The position numbers were made by a program, and so were the translations under genes. The notes beneath the pieces were generated by a model. It worked only from the letters and a program-made list of their open reading frames with translations, had not been told where the DNA came from and made no database searches. Shown here piece after piece: positions 20,184 to 29,517 of a stretch of DNA of 64,000 bases. The first letter of the stretch is position 1; each line of letters starts with the position of its first letter. The DNA is from JBBDWK01 sp040902885 (lineage in GTDB: Bacteria; Acidobacteriota; Terriglobia; Bryobacterales; Bryobacteraceae). The stretch spans positions 1 through 64,000 of the forward strand of contig JBBDWK010000057.1 in assembly GCA_040902885.1 (NCBI GenBank), written 5' to 3'.

Positions 20184-21469
20184 GTCAGCGTCTCGCGCCT
20201 CGCCATGTCGCGGACAATGGTGCGCGAGCCCGCATAGAGCACGAGCGCCAGCGCGACCGCTAAGACGGGAATTACGTACATGGCCTGCTGGAGGCCGGCG
20301 GACTTGAAAGCCTCCGTCACCGCCGGCGAACCGGCAGCCTCGGCCGCCCTGCGCGCCATGCGGTCGCTCAAATTGCCCGTGATGAGTGGGCCGAACGATG
20401 CGCCGCAGAGGTACATGGCGAGAAAGTAGACCGCCATGGTAGTCCCCCGCAGCGATGGAGGCACGATGTCCTGGATGGAAGAGTAGACCAGCCCGTAATA
20501 CATATTGAAGAAGCCAAGCGAGAGGCAGATCCATGCGAGCGACGCATAAGGCGATCCTGGCGGCTGCCAGATGCCTACGAACGCTATGGGACCTGCGACG
20601 AGCGCGGCGAGCGCGGCCATGACCATGCGTCCGTTCTTTCGCCGATGGACGATGCGGTCGCCGAATACTCCCGCGACGAGGCCGCCTGTCACCCCGGCCA
20701 CGCCGTACCCGATTCCGCTCGCAAAGCCGGATTCGCCCACAGAGAGGCCGTGATAGCGCGTGAGAAACGCGGGCAGGAACGTGGCGACGGCATAGAGATT
20801 GAAGTTGATGAGCGCGCCCGAAGCGATGATCCACCACAGCGTCGGGATGCGCAGCACCGGCCAGGGCGAGGGCTTCGCAGTGGATGCGGCATATCCTTCC
20901 GAAGCCCCGCGCACCGGCTCGGGGAGCATGAGCAGCACGGGCGCCAGCAGCAGCGCGGGCGCGGCAGCGATGGCCATTGCGAACCTCCACCCCCACACCT
21001 CAGCCACCGGGCCGGTAACCAGAAAGCTCAGCGCGCCGCCGATGGGAACCCCGAGCATGAAGATCGCCAGCGCGCGCGAACGCCTCTCCGGCGGAAACAG
21101 ATCGCCCAGCCAGCTTGTAGCGGTTGGCGCGCACACCGCCTCTCCCACGGCGACTCCCAGCCGCGAAACCAAGAGCATGGAGTAATTCGCGGCAAGTCCC
21201 GCGGAGGCCGTCAGCGCGCTCCACAACACCATACCCCCCGCCAGTAGTTTCTTGCGGCTCCAGTTATCGGCGAGGCGGCCGAGCGGCAATCCGACCACCG
21301 CGTAAAGCAGCGTAAACGCCGTTCCCAACAGGCCGATCTGGGTATCGGAAAGACCGAACTCCTTGCGGATGGGTTCGGTCACCGCGCCGAGCGCCTGGCG
21401 GTCGTAGAAATTCAGGATGTTGATGGCGAACAATACCGCTAGGGAACGCAATGCGTTCGAGCGCGGCAT
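20180..21469 (-). CDS. MFS transporter (Spinster-like)
   Basis: The 429-residue protein has about twelve membrane segments and the MFS loop 2-3 signature GRLADNWSRKKLL. The opening INILNFYDRQALGAVTEPI resembles Spinster-type transporters, which are common in soil bacteria. The substrate is unknown. The ATG at 21469 is preferred over a TTG eight codons upstream. The gene heads a coupled run: its TGA overlaps the methyltransferase ATG, which is followed by the LigD polymerase and ligase genes. Confidence 0.9.
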   Translation of the reverse strand: MPRSNALRSLAVLFAINILNFYDRQALGAVTEPIRKEFGLSDTQIGLLGTAFTLLYAVVGLPLGRLADNWSRKKLLAGGMVLWSALTASAGLAANYSMLLVSRLGVAVGEAVCAPTATSWLGDLFPPERRSRALAIFMLGVPIGGALSFLVTGPVAEVWGWRFAMAIAAAPALLLAPVLLMLPEPVRGASEGYAASTAKPSPWPVLRIPTLWWIIASGALINFNLYAVATFLPAFLTRYHGLSVGESGFASGIGYGVAGVTGGLVAGVFGDRIVHRRKNGRMVMAALAALVAGPIAFVGIWQPPGSPYASLAWICLSLGFFNMYYGLVYSSIQDIVPPSLRGTTMAVYFLAMYLCGASFGPLITGNLSDRMARRAAEAAGSPAVTEAFKSAGLQQAMYVIPVLAVALALVLYAGSRTIVRDMARRETLT

Positions 21470-21521
21470 CGTCGAAGACGCGGGGGAAACCAACCAGATA
21501 TTGTAGCCGGATCGAGTGCGT

Positions 21522-22997
21522 TCAACGCGCCGGGCGTCCGGTGGACAATTCCTCGACGGCCTTCAATATCTGCGGGTCGCGTTGCGCTTCCACCTCATCG
21601 CCCTTCTCGACGCCCAGCGCCTGGTTGAAGATCTCCGTCTTGAGCCGGTTGCGGATGAAGTCGCGCTCGCCGGACCATTCGCCGACGCCCGGACGAATAT
21701 TGCGGGCCGAAAGAAAGAACTGAAACTCGTCTAGAAGCTCCGCGGAGACTTCGAAATCTTCGGCGACCTTCGGATGGCGGCGCACGTAATCGGTGGCGAA
21801 AGTGGTGAACGACCCGCTGGCATCGAGCACGGCTCGCAATTGCGAGAAGGAAGCCGGCGGCACGACGTGGTCGGGCACGATGCCCCCGCCGCCTTTCACC
21901 ACGCGGCCGCCAGCGGTTCGAAACTCGGACTGCGCATTCAGATTGGCTGCGGTGGCCGCCAGGGCGAACTGCGCGCCGTCCAGGGGCTTCTGAATGGAAC
22001 GCCCGCTGGGCGTGTAATAAAGAGCCGTGGTGAGGGCCAGGCCGGTGCTTTCGGAAAGCGGATAGACGCTCTCCACCAGTCCTTTTCCAAAGCTCGGCAA
22101 GCCGATCACGACGCCCCGGTCGTGATCCTGAATGGCGCCCGCGACAATCTCCGAGGCGCTCGCGCTCTTCTCGTTGATCAACACTGCAACCGGAAATTCG
22201 TAAGGCTGGTTGTTCTCGGGTACGTTCTGCGTCTTCTCCTCGACGGCGCGACCCCGTACGGTGAGCAGCTTAAGACCTGGTTTGAGGAACAACGCCGCCG
22301 TCTCGAGCGCTGCCGGCAGCACGCCGCCTGGGTTGTTGCGCAGGTCCAGGACCAGCCCCTTCAGATCTTTGCCGCCCAGACGCTCGATAGCCTCGCGGAT
22401 CTGCTGGCCGGTCTTCTCGTCGAAAGTCGCCACGCGCAGATATCCGACTTTGGGCGCTACGTAAAAGGCGCGCTCCACGCTGGGCGATTGCATTTCTTCC
22501 GGAATGAGCACGAAGTTCATGATGCGCGCATTGCCCGGACGCCGCACGTCCAGCCTGGCCTCCTGCCGGCGCGAATGACTCAACAGACCCACCAGTTGCT
22601 CCATGTCCAGGCGGTCGAGCCGGTAGCCGTTGATGGCCAGGATCTCGTCGCCGGCGGAGATTCCGCTCCGCGCCGAAGGCGTTCCCGGCAGCGCCTGCAA
22701 CACGATCACGCGCCCCGGAAGGACCGACACGACGCTTCCGAAGCCCTTGCTCGTCGAAGTCTGGAGCTGCTTCAATTGCTCGAACTGGCCGGGGTCGAAG
22801 AACACCGAATGCGGATCGAGGCGGCGCAGGAGGCCGGGAATGGCTCCTTCATAGAACGCCTTGTCCAGAACTACCGGCTCCGCGGCTTCTTTCTCCACCA
22901 GAGCGTACGCCTCGGTGAATCGGCGTACTTCGGTTTCGATCTCGTCCGCGAAGACGGGAGCGGCGGCTATCAGTAATGCGAAAGCGAGACGTTGCAA
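21522..22997 (-). CDS. Carboxyl-terminal processing protease (S41 family)
   Basis: The 491-residue protein starts with a signal peptide (1-17, ending VFA). It then has a PDZ domain (about 85-165) and an S41 protease domain. The active serine lies in KSASASE (277-283) and the general-base lysine is Lys305 (SFGKG). It should cleave the C-termini of exported proteins in the periplasm. The start codon is TTG at 22997; a stop codon lies two codons upstream in frame, so no longer form is possible, and the signal peptide begins at this TTG. The C-terminal 120 residues show no recognised domain. Confidence 0.92.
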   Translation of the reverse strand: MQRLAFALLIAAAPVFADEIETEVRRFTEAYALVEKEAAEPVVLDKAFYEGAIPGLLRRLDPHSVFFDPGQFEQLKQLQTSTSKGFGSVVSVLPGRVIVLQALPGTPSARSGISAGDEILAINGYRLDRLDMEQLVGLLSHSRRQEARLDVRRPGNARIMNFVLIPEEMQSPSVERAFYVAPKVGYLRVATFDEKTGQQIREAIERLGGKDLKGLVLDLRNNPGGVLPAALETAALFLKPGLKLLTVRGRAVEEKTQNVPENNQPYEFPVAVLINEKSASASEIVAGAIQDHDRGVVIGLPSFGKGLVESVYPLSESTGLALTTALYYTPSGRSIQKPLDGAQFALAATAANLNAQSEFRTAGGRVVKGGGGIVPDHVVPPASFSQLRAVLDASGSFTTFATDYVRRHPKVAEDFEVSAELLDEFQFFLSARNIRPGVGEWSGERDFIRNRLKTEIFNQALGVEKGDEVEAQRDPQILKAVEELSTGRPAR

Positions 22998-23069
22998 ACT
23001 TCTATTTTATCGCGAGGCGGCCAGAACCCTGGCTTTTACTGAGCGCGTTAGTCGAAGACAGCCAAGGTT

Positions 23070-24689
23070 CTAACCGGCGACGCGGCGCTGCAAGGCAAGC
23101 CGCCGCTCGCGCAGCCAGCGCAGACGTCCCTGGTTCTCGTGGTACAGCGTGGAAAGACCCGCCCAGTAATAGCCCCCGACGAACAGCGCCAGGAAAGGAA
23201 TTGAGAGGAAATTTCCGGTGTCGATGGCGAATACAACCATGCCGAGGAAGTAGGTTCCGAAAAGCAGCTCCAGATACGGGAGCCAGCCGCTGCGGCTCCG
23301 GTACTTCTTGTTCTCCAGCCGCACCGGACGTCCTTCGATGGCGTACTTCGGCGTGCGCGCGAAGCCGGTTGTCACGCCGAACAGCGCTTCGAGCACCGCG
23401 CGCGTGTTGATGATAGTGAGGCCCACGCCCACCGCCATCAGCATGGGCAGCAGCAGAATGGACCGCTTCCAGTTCTTTGGGTACAACTCGCGCTGCGCGA
23501 TCACGTAGAACGCCGAAATCGACCAGAAGGACATGGCAATCAGCGGAAGGTCCAGGAAAACCATCTGCCATACGCCCATGTAGAAGCGCACAATCATCAC
23601 CGGCAGCATCAGCGCCGAAACCACGATCATGAGCGGGTAGGAGATGTTGGGCGTGAGGTGCATGATGGCTTCCAGCTTGACCCGCCACGGGATTTTGGCC
23701 TTCACGATCGCGGGCAGCAGTTTCCTCGCTACCTGCGTGAGTCCCTTGGCCCAGCGCGACTGTTGCACCTGGAAGCCGTGCATCTCGACCGGCAGCTCCG
23801 AAGGGCAATCCAGGCCGGGCACATAGACAAAGCGCCAGCCCTTGAGCTGCGCCCGATAGCTCAGGTCGCAATCCTCGGTCAGCGTGTCGTGGTGCCAGCC
23901 GCCCGCGTCCTCGATCATCTTGCGGCGCAAAACGCCGGCCGTCCCGTTGAAGTTGAAGAAGTAACCCGCGCGCGCGCGCGCGCCGTGCTCCAGGATGAAA
24001 TGCCCATCCAGGAGCATGGCTTCCACCTCCGTGAGGAAATTGTAATCGCGGTTCAGGTAGCTCCAGCGCGTCTGCACCACGCCAACCGTCGAATCGGCGA
24101 AGTAGTTTACCGTGCGCATCAGGAAATCGGGCGGCGGAATGAAGTCGGCGTCGAAGATGGCGATCAGGTCGCCAGTCGCGCTCGCCATGCCTGCTTGCAA
24201 CGCTCCGGCCTTGAAGCCTTCGCGGTTGGTTCGATGGCGGTACTCGATAAGGAAACCCAGGGCCCGGTAGCGTTCCACCAGCGCCTCGGCGAACGGCGCG
24301 GTGTCGTCGTTGGAATCGTCGAGCACCTGAATCTGCAGCAGGTGCTTCGGATATTCGATCCTGGTGACCTCGTCGATCAGCCGTTCCACCACGTAGCGTT
24401 CGTTGTACAAAGGAAGCTGGATGGTCACGGCAGGCAGTTGGGTGAACCGGGCCGCGGGCTCCCGGGTGGCCTTCTTGCGGTGCTTGAAGTACGTGTGGAT
24501 CACGCTGTATCGGTGCAGTCCGAAAAGGCTCAGGACGCTCAGCAGCAGGAAGTAGGGAACCAGCAGGGCCCAGTCAAACCAGGCGAGCTGATGGATGCCG
24601 GCAAAGGTCTGGTCGAACGTTCCGCGCGCCCACCGGCTCATCGCGGACTCCGCGGCAAGGAACGCAAGAGGGATCGGAGTCGATATCAT
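23070..24689 (-). CDS. Processive membrane glycosyltransferase, GT2 (cellulose synthase-like)
   Basis: The 539-residue protein has one N-terminal membrane helix (about 38-60), a GT2 catalytic domain, and about five membrane helices towards the C-terminus. The catalytic marks are DD at 124-125 (VLDDSNDD), DAD at 180-182, TED at 271-273 and QQSRW at 309-313, so the full D, DxD, TED, QxxRW set is present. This layout matches cellulose-synthase-like and glucomannan-synthase-like enzymes that make and export a beta-linked polysaccharide. No PilZ domain or BcsB-like partner is nearby, so the product is undecided. A GC dinucleotide run at about 23966-23982 encodes alternating Ala and Arg. Confidence 0.9.
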   Translation of the reverse strand: MISTPIPLAFLAAESAMSRWARGTFDQTFAGIHQLAWFDWALLVPYFLLLSVLSLFGLHRYSVIHTYFKHRKKATREPAARFTQLPAVTIQLPLYNERYVVERLIDEVTRIEYPKHLLQIQVLDDSNDDTAPFAEALVERYRALGFLIEYRHRTNREGFKAGALQAGMASATGDLIAIFDADFIPPPDFLMRTVNYFADSTVGVVQTRWSYLNRDYNFLTEVEAMLLDGHFILEHGARARAGYFFNFNGTAGVLRRKMIEDAGGWHHDTLTEDCDLSYRAQLKGWRFVYVPGLDCPSELPVEMHGFQVQQSRWAKGLTQVARKLLPAIVKAKIPWRVKLEAIMHLTPNISYPLMIVVSALMLPVMIVRFYMGVWQMVFLDLPLIAMSFWSISAFYVIAQRELYPKNWKRSILLLPMLMAVGVGLTIINTRAVLEALFGVTTGFARTPKYAIEGRPVRLENKKYRSRSGWLPYLELLFGTYFLGMVVFAIDTGNFLSIPFLALFVGGYYWAGLSTLYHENQGRLRWLRERRLALQRRVAG

Positions 24690-24719
24690 AGGGTTCTGCC
24701 TGCCGGAAAGCGCCTTTGA

Positions 24720-26033
24720 ATGAAATTCCTCCTGCTTGCCTGCACTTTGGAAGCCCTGTTTCTCTCGGTCCGCCTGATGGGCGAGATCAGGCAACACATC
24801 GTGGAAACGATCGCAATCTCTCTAGCTGCTGGCTTATTTTACCTCATCTCCAGCTTCCTGATCCTACGATCCCCGGCACAAGAAAGTTCCCGGAAGCGGG
24901 CACTTTGGATCATTGCGGCGGGCGTAGTGTTTCGTTTAACGGTGTTTCCGCTGGACCCCGGGCTTTCCGACGACCCGTTCCGTTACCGTTGGGAGGGTAA
25001 ACTCCAGGCCGCCGGAGGCAATCCCTACCAGGTGCGGCCGAACGATCCGGACTGGGTTGGGATGCGCGACAGCGCCTTCGACCGCGTGGCGGGCAAGGAC
25101 TTCAAGGCCATCTACGGACCGCTGGTACAGTTGATCCAGCGCGGAATGTACCCGCTGGCCGCGAGGTTCGAGCCCGACCCCGTCCGCCAGGTGCTGTGGT
25201 TCAAGCTGCCGTACGCATTGTTCGACCTGGCCGCGATTGCCGCCCTTTGGGGCCTGCTTGCCGCGCACGGGCTGGCTACCGACCGGGTGCTGCTGTACGC
25301 CTGGTCGCCCCTGACGGTGATGGAGTTCTGGGCCATTGGGCATAACGACTCGACGGCCGTGCTGCTGGTCTTACTCGCACTGCTCGCCGCGGCCCGCAAG
25401 CGGTGGACGTGGAGTTTTTCGGCTCTGGCGCTCGCGACCGCGGCGAAGATCTGGCCTGTCTTTTTGTTTCCGATCTTCATCGGCTGGAGCGGCTGGAAGC
25501 CCCGGCGGCTTTTTCAATGCTGGGTCGCTCTCCCCATTCTCTTCCTCCTCGCGCTGCCCTACTGGAGCGATGTGGAAGAGAACGCTCGCTTCCTGAGCGG
25601 CTTCGTGAGCGGCTGGCGCAACAATGACAGCTTATATGGCCTGGTGCTTTGGGCAACCGGCGATGTGTATCGCGCGAAGAAGCTGACGCTGGCCGTGATT
25701 GCCGCAGCCAGCGTAGGCGTGACCGTGCTGGGATGGAAGCTCGAGCGCGCGGTGCTCACGGTGCTGACTCTGCTCCTGATGCTTTCCGCCAACTGTCACC
25801 CCTGGTACCTCACCTGGATTCTGCCTCTGCTGGCGTTCTCCCCCATACCGGGACTGCTGCTTTGGACCGTGCTTGCGCCTCTGGCCTACGCGACCGTTAT
25901 CGGTTGGGTGACTCTGGGCGAATGGGACGGCTCCACCATGTTCCGGTGGTACGAGTATGTGCCGGTGTACGGACTGCTTATCGGGACGTGGGTTTACCGG
26001 TACTTGAATAGATGCAAGGAGGTGCATTGGTGA
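24720..26033 (+). CDS. GT-C membrane glycosyltransferase (GT87/DUF2029-like)
   Basis: The 437-residue protein has about ten to eleven membrane segments. A conserved first large loop contains the acidic motif LSDDPFRYRWEG, typical of polyprenyl-phosphate-sugar-dependent mannosyltransferases. Other family-like parts are AGGNPYQ and WSPLTVMEFWAIGHNDS. It probably moves a sugar from a lipid carrier on the outer face of the inner membrane. It is divergent from the GT2 gene with a 30-base gap, so the two could share a promoter region and a polysaccharide or glycolipid pathway. Assignment to a specific family is from remembered patterns only. Confidence 0.8.
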   Translation: MKFLLLACTLEALFLSVRLMGEIRQHIVETIAISLAAGLFYLISSFLILRSPAQESSRKRALWIIAAGVVFRLTVFPLDPGLSDDPFRYRWEGKLQAAGGNPYQVRPNDPDWVGMRDSAFDRVAGKDFKAIYGPLVQLIQRGMYPLAARFEPDPVRQVLWFKLPYALFDLAAIAALWGLLAAHGLATDRVLLYAWSPLTVMEFWAIGHNDSTAVLLVLLALLAAARKRWTWSFSALALATAAKIWPVFLFPIFIGWSGWKPRRLFQCWVALPILFLLALPYWSDVEENARFLSGFVSGWRNNDSLYGLVLWATGDVYRAKKLTLAVIAAASVGVTVLGWKLERAVLTVLTLLLMLSANCHPWYLTWILPLLAFSPIPGLLLWTVLAPLAYATVIGWVTLGEWDGSTMFRWYEYVPVYGLLIGTWVYRYLNRCKEVHW

Positions 26034-26081
26034 TGGATGGTTTGGGCGACTCGCAACGAAGGGCGCGAAACGCCGTGGCTA

Positions 26082-26387
26082 TTACCGGCGCCTTTTCTCT
26101 GTAGCGATGTTTTGATACACGGCTCCGTCAGGCTCCCTTGGACAAAGGCCAGAGAACTCGTTGCCATTGTGATCGTAGAATATAACCCGAAGTCTGAGAA
26201 ACGTTAGGTCCCATGCCGTTGTGTTGGTTATTGTTCCTTGCATCTTAAAGGAACCCAACTCCATACGGTTGGCCGTCACCTTCACGATAAGGTTCCCTTT
26301 TGGCGTCGGAACGGTAAACTCCTGAGATACGGCTACAGTAGCCAAGGCACATATTAGAACAGCGGTTTTCAGTACTTTCATCGTCAT
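26082..26387 (-). CDS. Small exported protein, FxLYD-like (hypothetical)
   Basis: The 101-residue protein has a clear signal peptide (MTMKVLKTAVLICALATVA). The short mature part, with GTITNTTAWDLTFLRLRVIFYD, resembles the beta-sandwich FxLYD-type domains, which occur in small secreted proteins. No catalytic motif is seen. It ends with a basic EKRRR tail. The start at 26387 begins the signal peptide; 26381 is an alternative. The gene lies in a pocket that is visibly richer in A+T than the surroundings, next to another small gene on the same strand. Confidence 0.6.
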   Translation of the reverse strand: MTMKVLKTAVLICALATVAVSQEFTVPTPKGNLIVKVTANRMELGSFKMQGTITNTTAWDLTFLRLRVIFYDHNGNEFSGLCPREPDGAVYQNIATEKRRR

Positions 26388-26424
26388 GTTTTGCTGCTTT
26401 ATGCGGGTCGTAAGCATTGCTGTT

Positions 26425-26619
26425 TCAATCCTCTTTTGTGCGTTCGCTCAGGTGAGCACAGTAGCCACACAACTTGGTCTCGAAGTAAATGTCCCGCTCT
26501 TCTTTCAGAGGATATTCGCCGCATCGCACGCAAACGAAACCCTTGCTTCGGCACACCGCCGCCCAAGCCGCTGCCTCGTCCTCAATGCGCTTCTGCTCTG
26601 CCTTCTTCGCTTGGCCCAT
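26425..26619 (-). CDS. Small zinc-ribbon-like protein (hypothetical)
   Basis: The 64-residue protein has a charged helical first half and two CxxC pairs (CVRCG about 35-39, CGYCAH about 51-56) that would bind one zinc ion. A GGGAGA ribosome site lies just upstream of the ATG, which supports it as a real gene. Function is unknown; such small zinc ribbons often bind nucleic acid or a protein partner. It lies directly upstream of the small exported protein gene on the same strand, in an A+T-richer pocket. Confidence 0.65.
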   Translation of the reverse strand: MGQAKKAEQKRIEDEAAAWAAVCRSKGFVCVRCGEYPLKEERDIYFETKLCGYCAHLSERTKED

Positions 26620-26762
26620 TGGTTCTCCCGATCAATTCTCTGTACCTGTTAGATGTCAATCCCCCACGCGGATGATTATCCTGCCGGCACAAACCTTCGG
26701 TCAATATCCCCAATGGGAAATCGGATAGTTAGTCCAGGTCTATCGAGGTCTTAATCAACAAA

Positions 26763-27641
26763 TTACCGCCGGTACTTGCGCGGGATTCGAAACTCCACCC
26801 CGGCGTGCCGGAACTCCTCGGCCGCTTTGTAAGGCGTCCCTTCAGCGGCGATCTTAGCCAGTCCGCGCACGTTGAGATCCACCAGCCGGTTCACCGCGGT
26901 CTCATCGAATGGCTCGAGCAGGCGCAGCTTGCGCTGCGTGGCCGTCAGCCGGTCGTGCAGACGCTTGGCCATACTGTAGTTGATGGTTTTCAAGGCCTGG
27001 GCCGCGCGAATCTTCTTATCGATGGTTTCGGAAATGTCTACCGTCTTCGGTTGGGGCACGAAGGTCTCCGTGCTTTCGGGTTCGCGCCGCCGCGGGTCGA
27101 ACGGCTCGGCGTAGTAGTAGAGCTCCGGTGTCAGGTGCGGCTTCAAGCCCACGTCCATTGCCGCTGGCAGATAGTTTTCGAGCGCCGCGGCGCGCCAGGC
27201 ATCCTCGGCGGCCGATCCCGTGTAATAGCGATCCAACACGCGATCGTGCTCGGTGTACGGATTGGGTATGAAGACGATGGCGGGCTTGTAGTGCCGTATA
27301 TAGAACATCAACCGGTCGCGGATGCCGGTAAAGGAGGCATCGTGCAGCTCGGAGGCGCGATACCCCATCGAAATCACTTCCCTCACGCCTAACATTTTTG
27401 CGGCCTGCTCGCTCTCCATGCGCGTCCGCAGGGCTGTTTCTTCGGGCGGGAGATCGTAGGAGTCTTTATCGTCGTTGGTTACGCGGATCAGGTAGACCGT
27501 CGCCCCGCGATCTGCCATTCCGGCGATCGTGCCGCCGGCCGTAAGCAGATAATTCGAGGCATCCGCGGTCACCACCAGCACCACGGGCTTGTCCGCCGCG
27601 GCCGCGGGCAACAACGCCGCCAGCAGCAAGATCGCTCTCAT
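26763..27641 (-). CDS. PIG-L-family protein, exported, zinc motif degenerate
   Basis: The 292-residue protein has a signal peptide (1-16) and the overall PIG-L/LmbE fold pattern. PIG-L enzymes deacetylate N-acetyl sugars with a zinc ion bound by AHPDDE. Here the corresponding segment reads TADASN (about 25-30), so the His and Asp ligands are lost, although the following GGT is kept. A later His is kept in EHDRV. It is therefore likely a non-catalytic or altered family member. The ATG at 27641 overlaps the TGA of the upstream PIG-L gene, so the two are made together. Confidence 0.85.
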   Translation of the reverse strand: MRAILLLAALLPAAAADKPVVLVVTADASNYLLTAGGTIAGMADRGATVYLIRVTNDDKDSYDLPPEETALRTRMESEQAAKMLGVREVISMGYRASELHDASFTGIRDRLMFYIRHYKPAIVFIPNPYTEHDRVLDRYYTGSAAEDAWRAAALENYLPAAMDVGLKPHLTPELYYYAEPFDPRRREPESTETFVPQPKTVDISETIDKKIRAAQALKTINYSMAKRLHDRLTATQRKLRLLEPFDETAVNRLVDLNVRGLAKIAAEGTPYKAAEEFRHAGVEFRIPRKYRR

Positions 27642-28567
27642 TGGTGCTCCACGTTCTGCTTCAAGTATTCTTTCAGCCCGGGAAGATAGTCGAACTCGTC
27701 GTAGTGAAAGTAATCTTCCGCATAGGGAACGCCGGCCTCCTGGCCGCGCTTGCGGGAGATCCAATCCATGTTCCACTCCTCCATCAGCACTGCCGCCGCT
27801 TGATCGTCCAGATTCTCAAACTCCGGAACGTAGAGGTTCTCTTTCGCCAGATTCGCTTTCACTGCCCGCAAAGTTGCAGGATTCGCGTAGACGTTGCGGT
27901 GCGTATGGTAGGCCTTCTGCTTGCGGCGCACCTGGCTTTCGTTCAGCTCCATTGCGATGTTCGGCGTGTGTCCCAGCCCCCAATCGAGCCTCGCCTTGCC
28001 GTAGACGTACCACGCCTGATGCGGCTTCAGCCCCAGCTTCAGATGCTCCGGATGCACATTCGCGTACCCGGCCAGCCACCACGCCTCGGCCATCGCGCGC
28101 GATACGTTGCGATGGTCCGGATTCTTCTGGTAATGCTCCCACGGGTTGTGGCCCAGAATCACGTCCGGCCGGTACTTCCGCACCAGCAGGATCAACTGCT
28201 CGCGCAGCTCGTTGAGCGGGATGGGATTCATGTAGTCGTTGCGCCAGTTCAGGCTGATGACCTTCTTCATCCCCAGAATCTCGATGGCTTCGACGGTCTC
28301 GCGCAGGTTGACCATGTCATTACGCGGATAGCCGTGCGGTCCGTCCTTTTCGTCGTTCGAGGCGCGCACGTAGTAGGCTTCGTACCCCTCATCGACGAAG
28401 CGCGCGATCAGGCCGCCCATGCCGTAATCCGTGGTGTGGTCGTCATGGTGTGGCTGCATCACCATCACGACCTTGCCGGGCGGAATCTTGCCGAGCGGCA
28501 GGCGTTCCTGGGCGAACGCGCTGTGCCCGGCGAGTGAGATCAGAAGCGTTGTGGTAGCCACTCTCAT
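27638..28567 (-). CDS. PIG-L family deacetylase, exported
   Basis: The 309-residue protein has a signal peptide (1-19) and a PIG-L domain with the zinc motif intact in the form PHHDDH (39-44). A downstream metal or catalytic region lies in GHNPWEHYQKNPDHRN. It is the only one of the three neighbouring PIG-L family proteins that keeps the ligands. It probably removes acetyl groups from N-acetylated sugars outside the cytoplasm; the substrate is unknown. ATG 28567 starts the signal peptide; ATG 28582 is in frame upstream. It is divergent from the third PIG-L gene. Confidence 0.88.
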   Translation of the reverse strand: MRVATTTLLISLAGHSAFAQERLPLGKIPPGKVVMVMQPHHDDHTTDYGMGGLIARFVDEGYEAYYVRASNDEKDGPHGYPRNDMVNLRETVEAIEILGMKKVISLNWRNDYMNPIPLNELREQLILLVRKYRPDVILGHNPWEHYQKNPDHRNVSRAMAEAWWLAGYANVHPEHLKLGLKPHQAWYVYGKARLDWGLGHTPNIAMELNESQVRRKQKAYHTHRNVYANPATLRAVKANLAKENLYVPEFENLDDQAAAVLMEEWNMDWISRKRGQEAGVPYAEDYFHYDEFDYLPGLKEYLKQNVEHQ

Positions 28568-28617
28568 CGTCAAAGAGCACATCCTAACATGCGCGAGGTG
28601 ATAAAATCGGCTTCTCC

Positions 28618-29499
28618 GTGCGGACTTTTATTCTACTTCTTGTCCTGTTCCTGCCGGCCCAGGGGCAGAAGAACGTGCTCGTGGTGACTGCGGGCGCGGG
28701 CGATTATCTGATGGCCACAGGCGGCACGCTGGCCAAGCTCATCGACGAGGGCTACGAAGTACGCGTCGTGCAGTTCGCCAATGACGAGAAGAATTCGGTT
28801 GGCTTGAATCCGGCCCAGACGCGCCTCGCAAACTCCGAGGAAGCCGAGCAGGCGGCGCGCATGCTCGGTATCCGGGAGATCGTCAACCTCAATCACAAGA
28901 GCGGGGAGCTGGGCCAGGTTTCAAGCAACGAGATGCGCAACCAGATCTTCGCGCTGATCCGATTCTTCAAGCCAGAAATCATCTTCCACCCGGACCCTTT
29001 CATCCACTACGAGCCCGATTGGGACCAGTTCTGGATCGCGCGCATGTCCGAGGAGTCGTCTTACGGATCGAGCAGTTATTTTCTTGCGGAATTGGGCCGC
29101 ATGGGCTTTCCCGGCTATGGCGTGCGGGAGACGTACTACTACGCCACGAATCGCCCGTACCGCCCCGGCGAAGGAGGTCACAACGCCGCCGCCTTCCGGC
29201 CTGTGGATATCAGCGCCACGTTCAACCGCAAAGCTGCCGCCATTCAGGCTTTGCGAACCGCGAATCACCGCTATGCGACGCATGTGAAGCAGCGGCTGGA
29301 TCTGGCGGGAAAGCCGTCGCCGCTGCTGACAGACGTGAACGAAGCGACTACGCGTGCCCTGGTGCGTGCCTATGCGGAAGAGCTTGCCGAAACCATCGGC
29401 GGCAAGCACGGCTTCCGCTATGGCGAAGAGTTCAACTGGCACGGCCGCGGCAAGCCGATTCCGGAGCACGTCCGCGAACGCGCTAAGCCGGTTCGATAA
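28618..29499 (+). CDS. PIG-L-family protein, exported, zinc motif degenerate (second)
   Basis: The 293-residue protein starts with GTG and a signal peptide (1-16). The zinc motif of the family is replaced by TAGAGD (about 24-29), as in the gene at 26763-27641, and the later His region reads HPDPFIHYEPDWDQFW. The two degenerate proteins resemble each other more than the intact one between them, both having VLVVTA and a shared YYYA segment. It is likely a binding protein or an enzyme with another mechanism. The TonB-dependent receptor gene follows after 18 bases, on the same strand, so both may be one transcript. Confidence 0.85.
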   Translation: MRTFILLLVLFLPAQGQKNVLVVTAGAGDYLMATGGTLAKLIDEGYEVRVVQFANDEKNSVGLNPAQTRLANSEEAEQAARMLGIREIVNLNHKSGELGQVSSNEMRNQIFALIRFFKPEIIFHPDPFIHYEPDWDQFWIARMSEESSYGSSSYFLAELGRMGFPGYGVRETYYYATNRPYRPGEGGHNAAAFRPVDISATFNRKAAAIQALRTANHRYATHVKQRLDLAGKPSPLLTDVNEATTRALVRAYAEELAETIGGKHGFRYGEEFNWHGRGKPIPEHVRERAKPVR

Positions 29500-29517
29500 C
29501 TTTTGGGGGGTGTGGAG

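Noticed and set aside
23966..23982. A run of alternating C and G in the GT2 gene
   Set aside because: It encodes an Ala-Arg repeat in a well-conserved frame, and no slippage or regulatory role can be supported.
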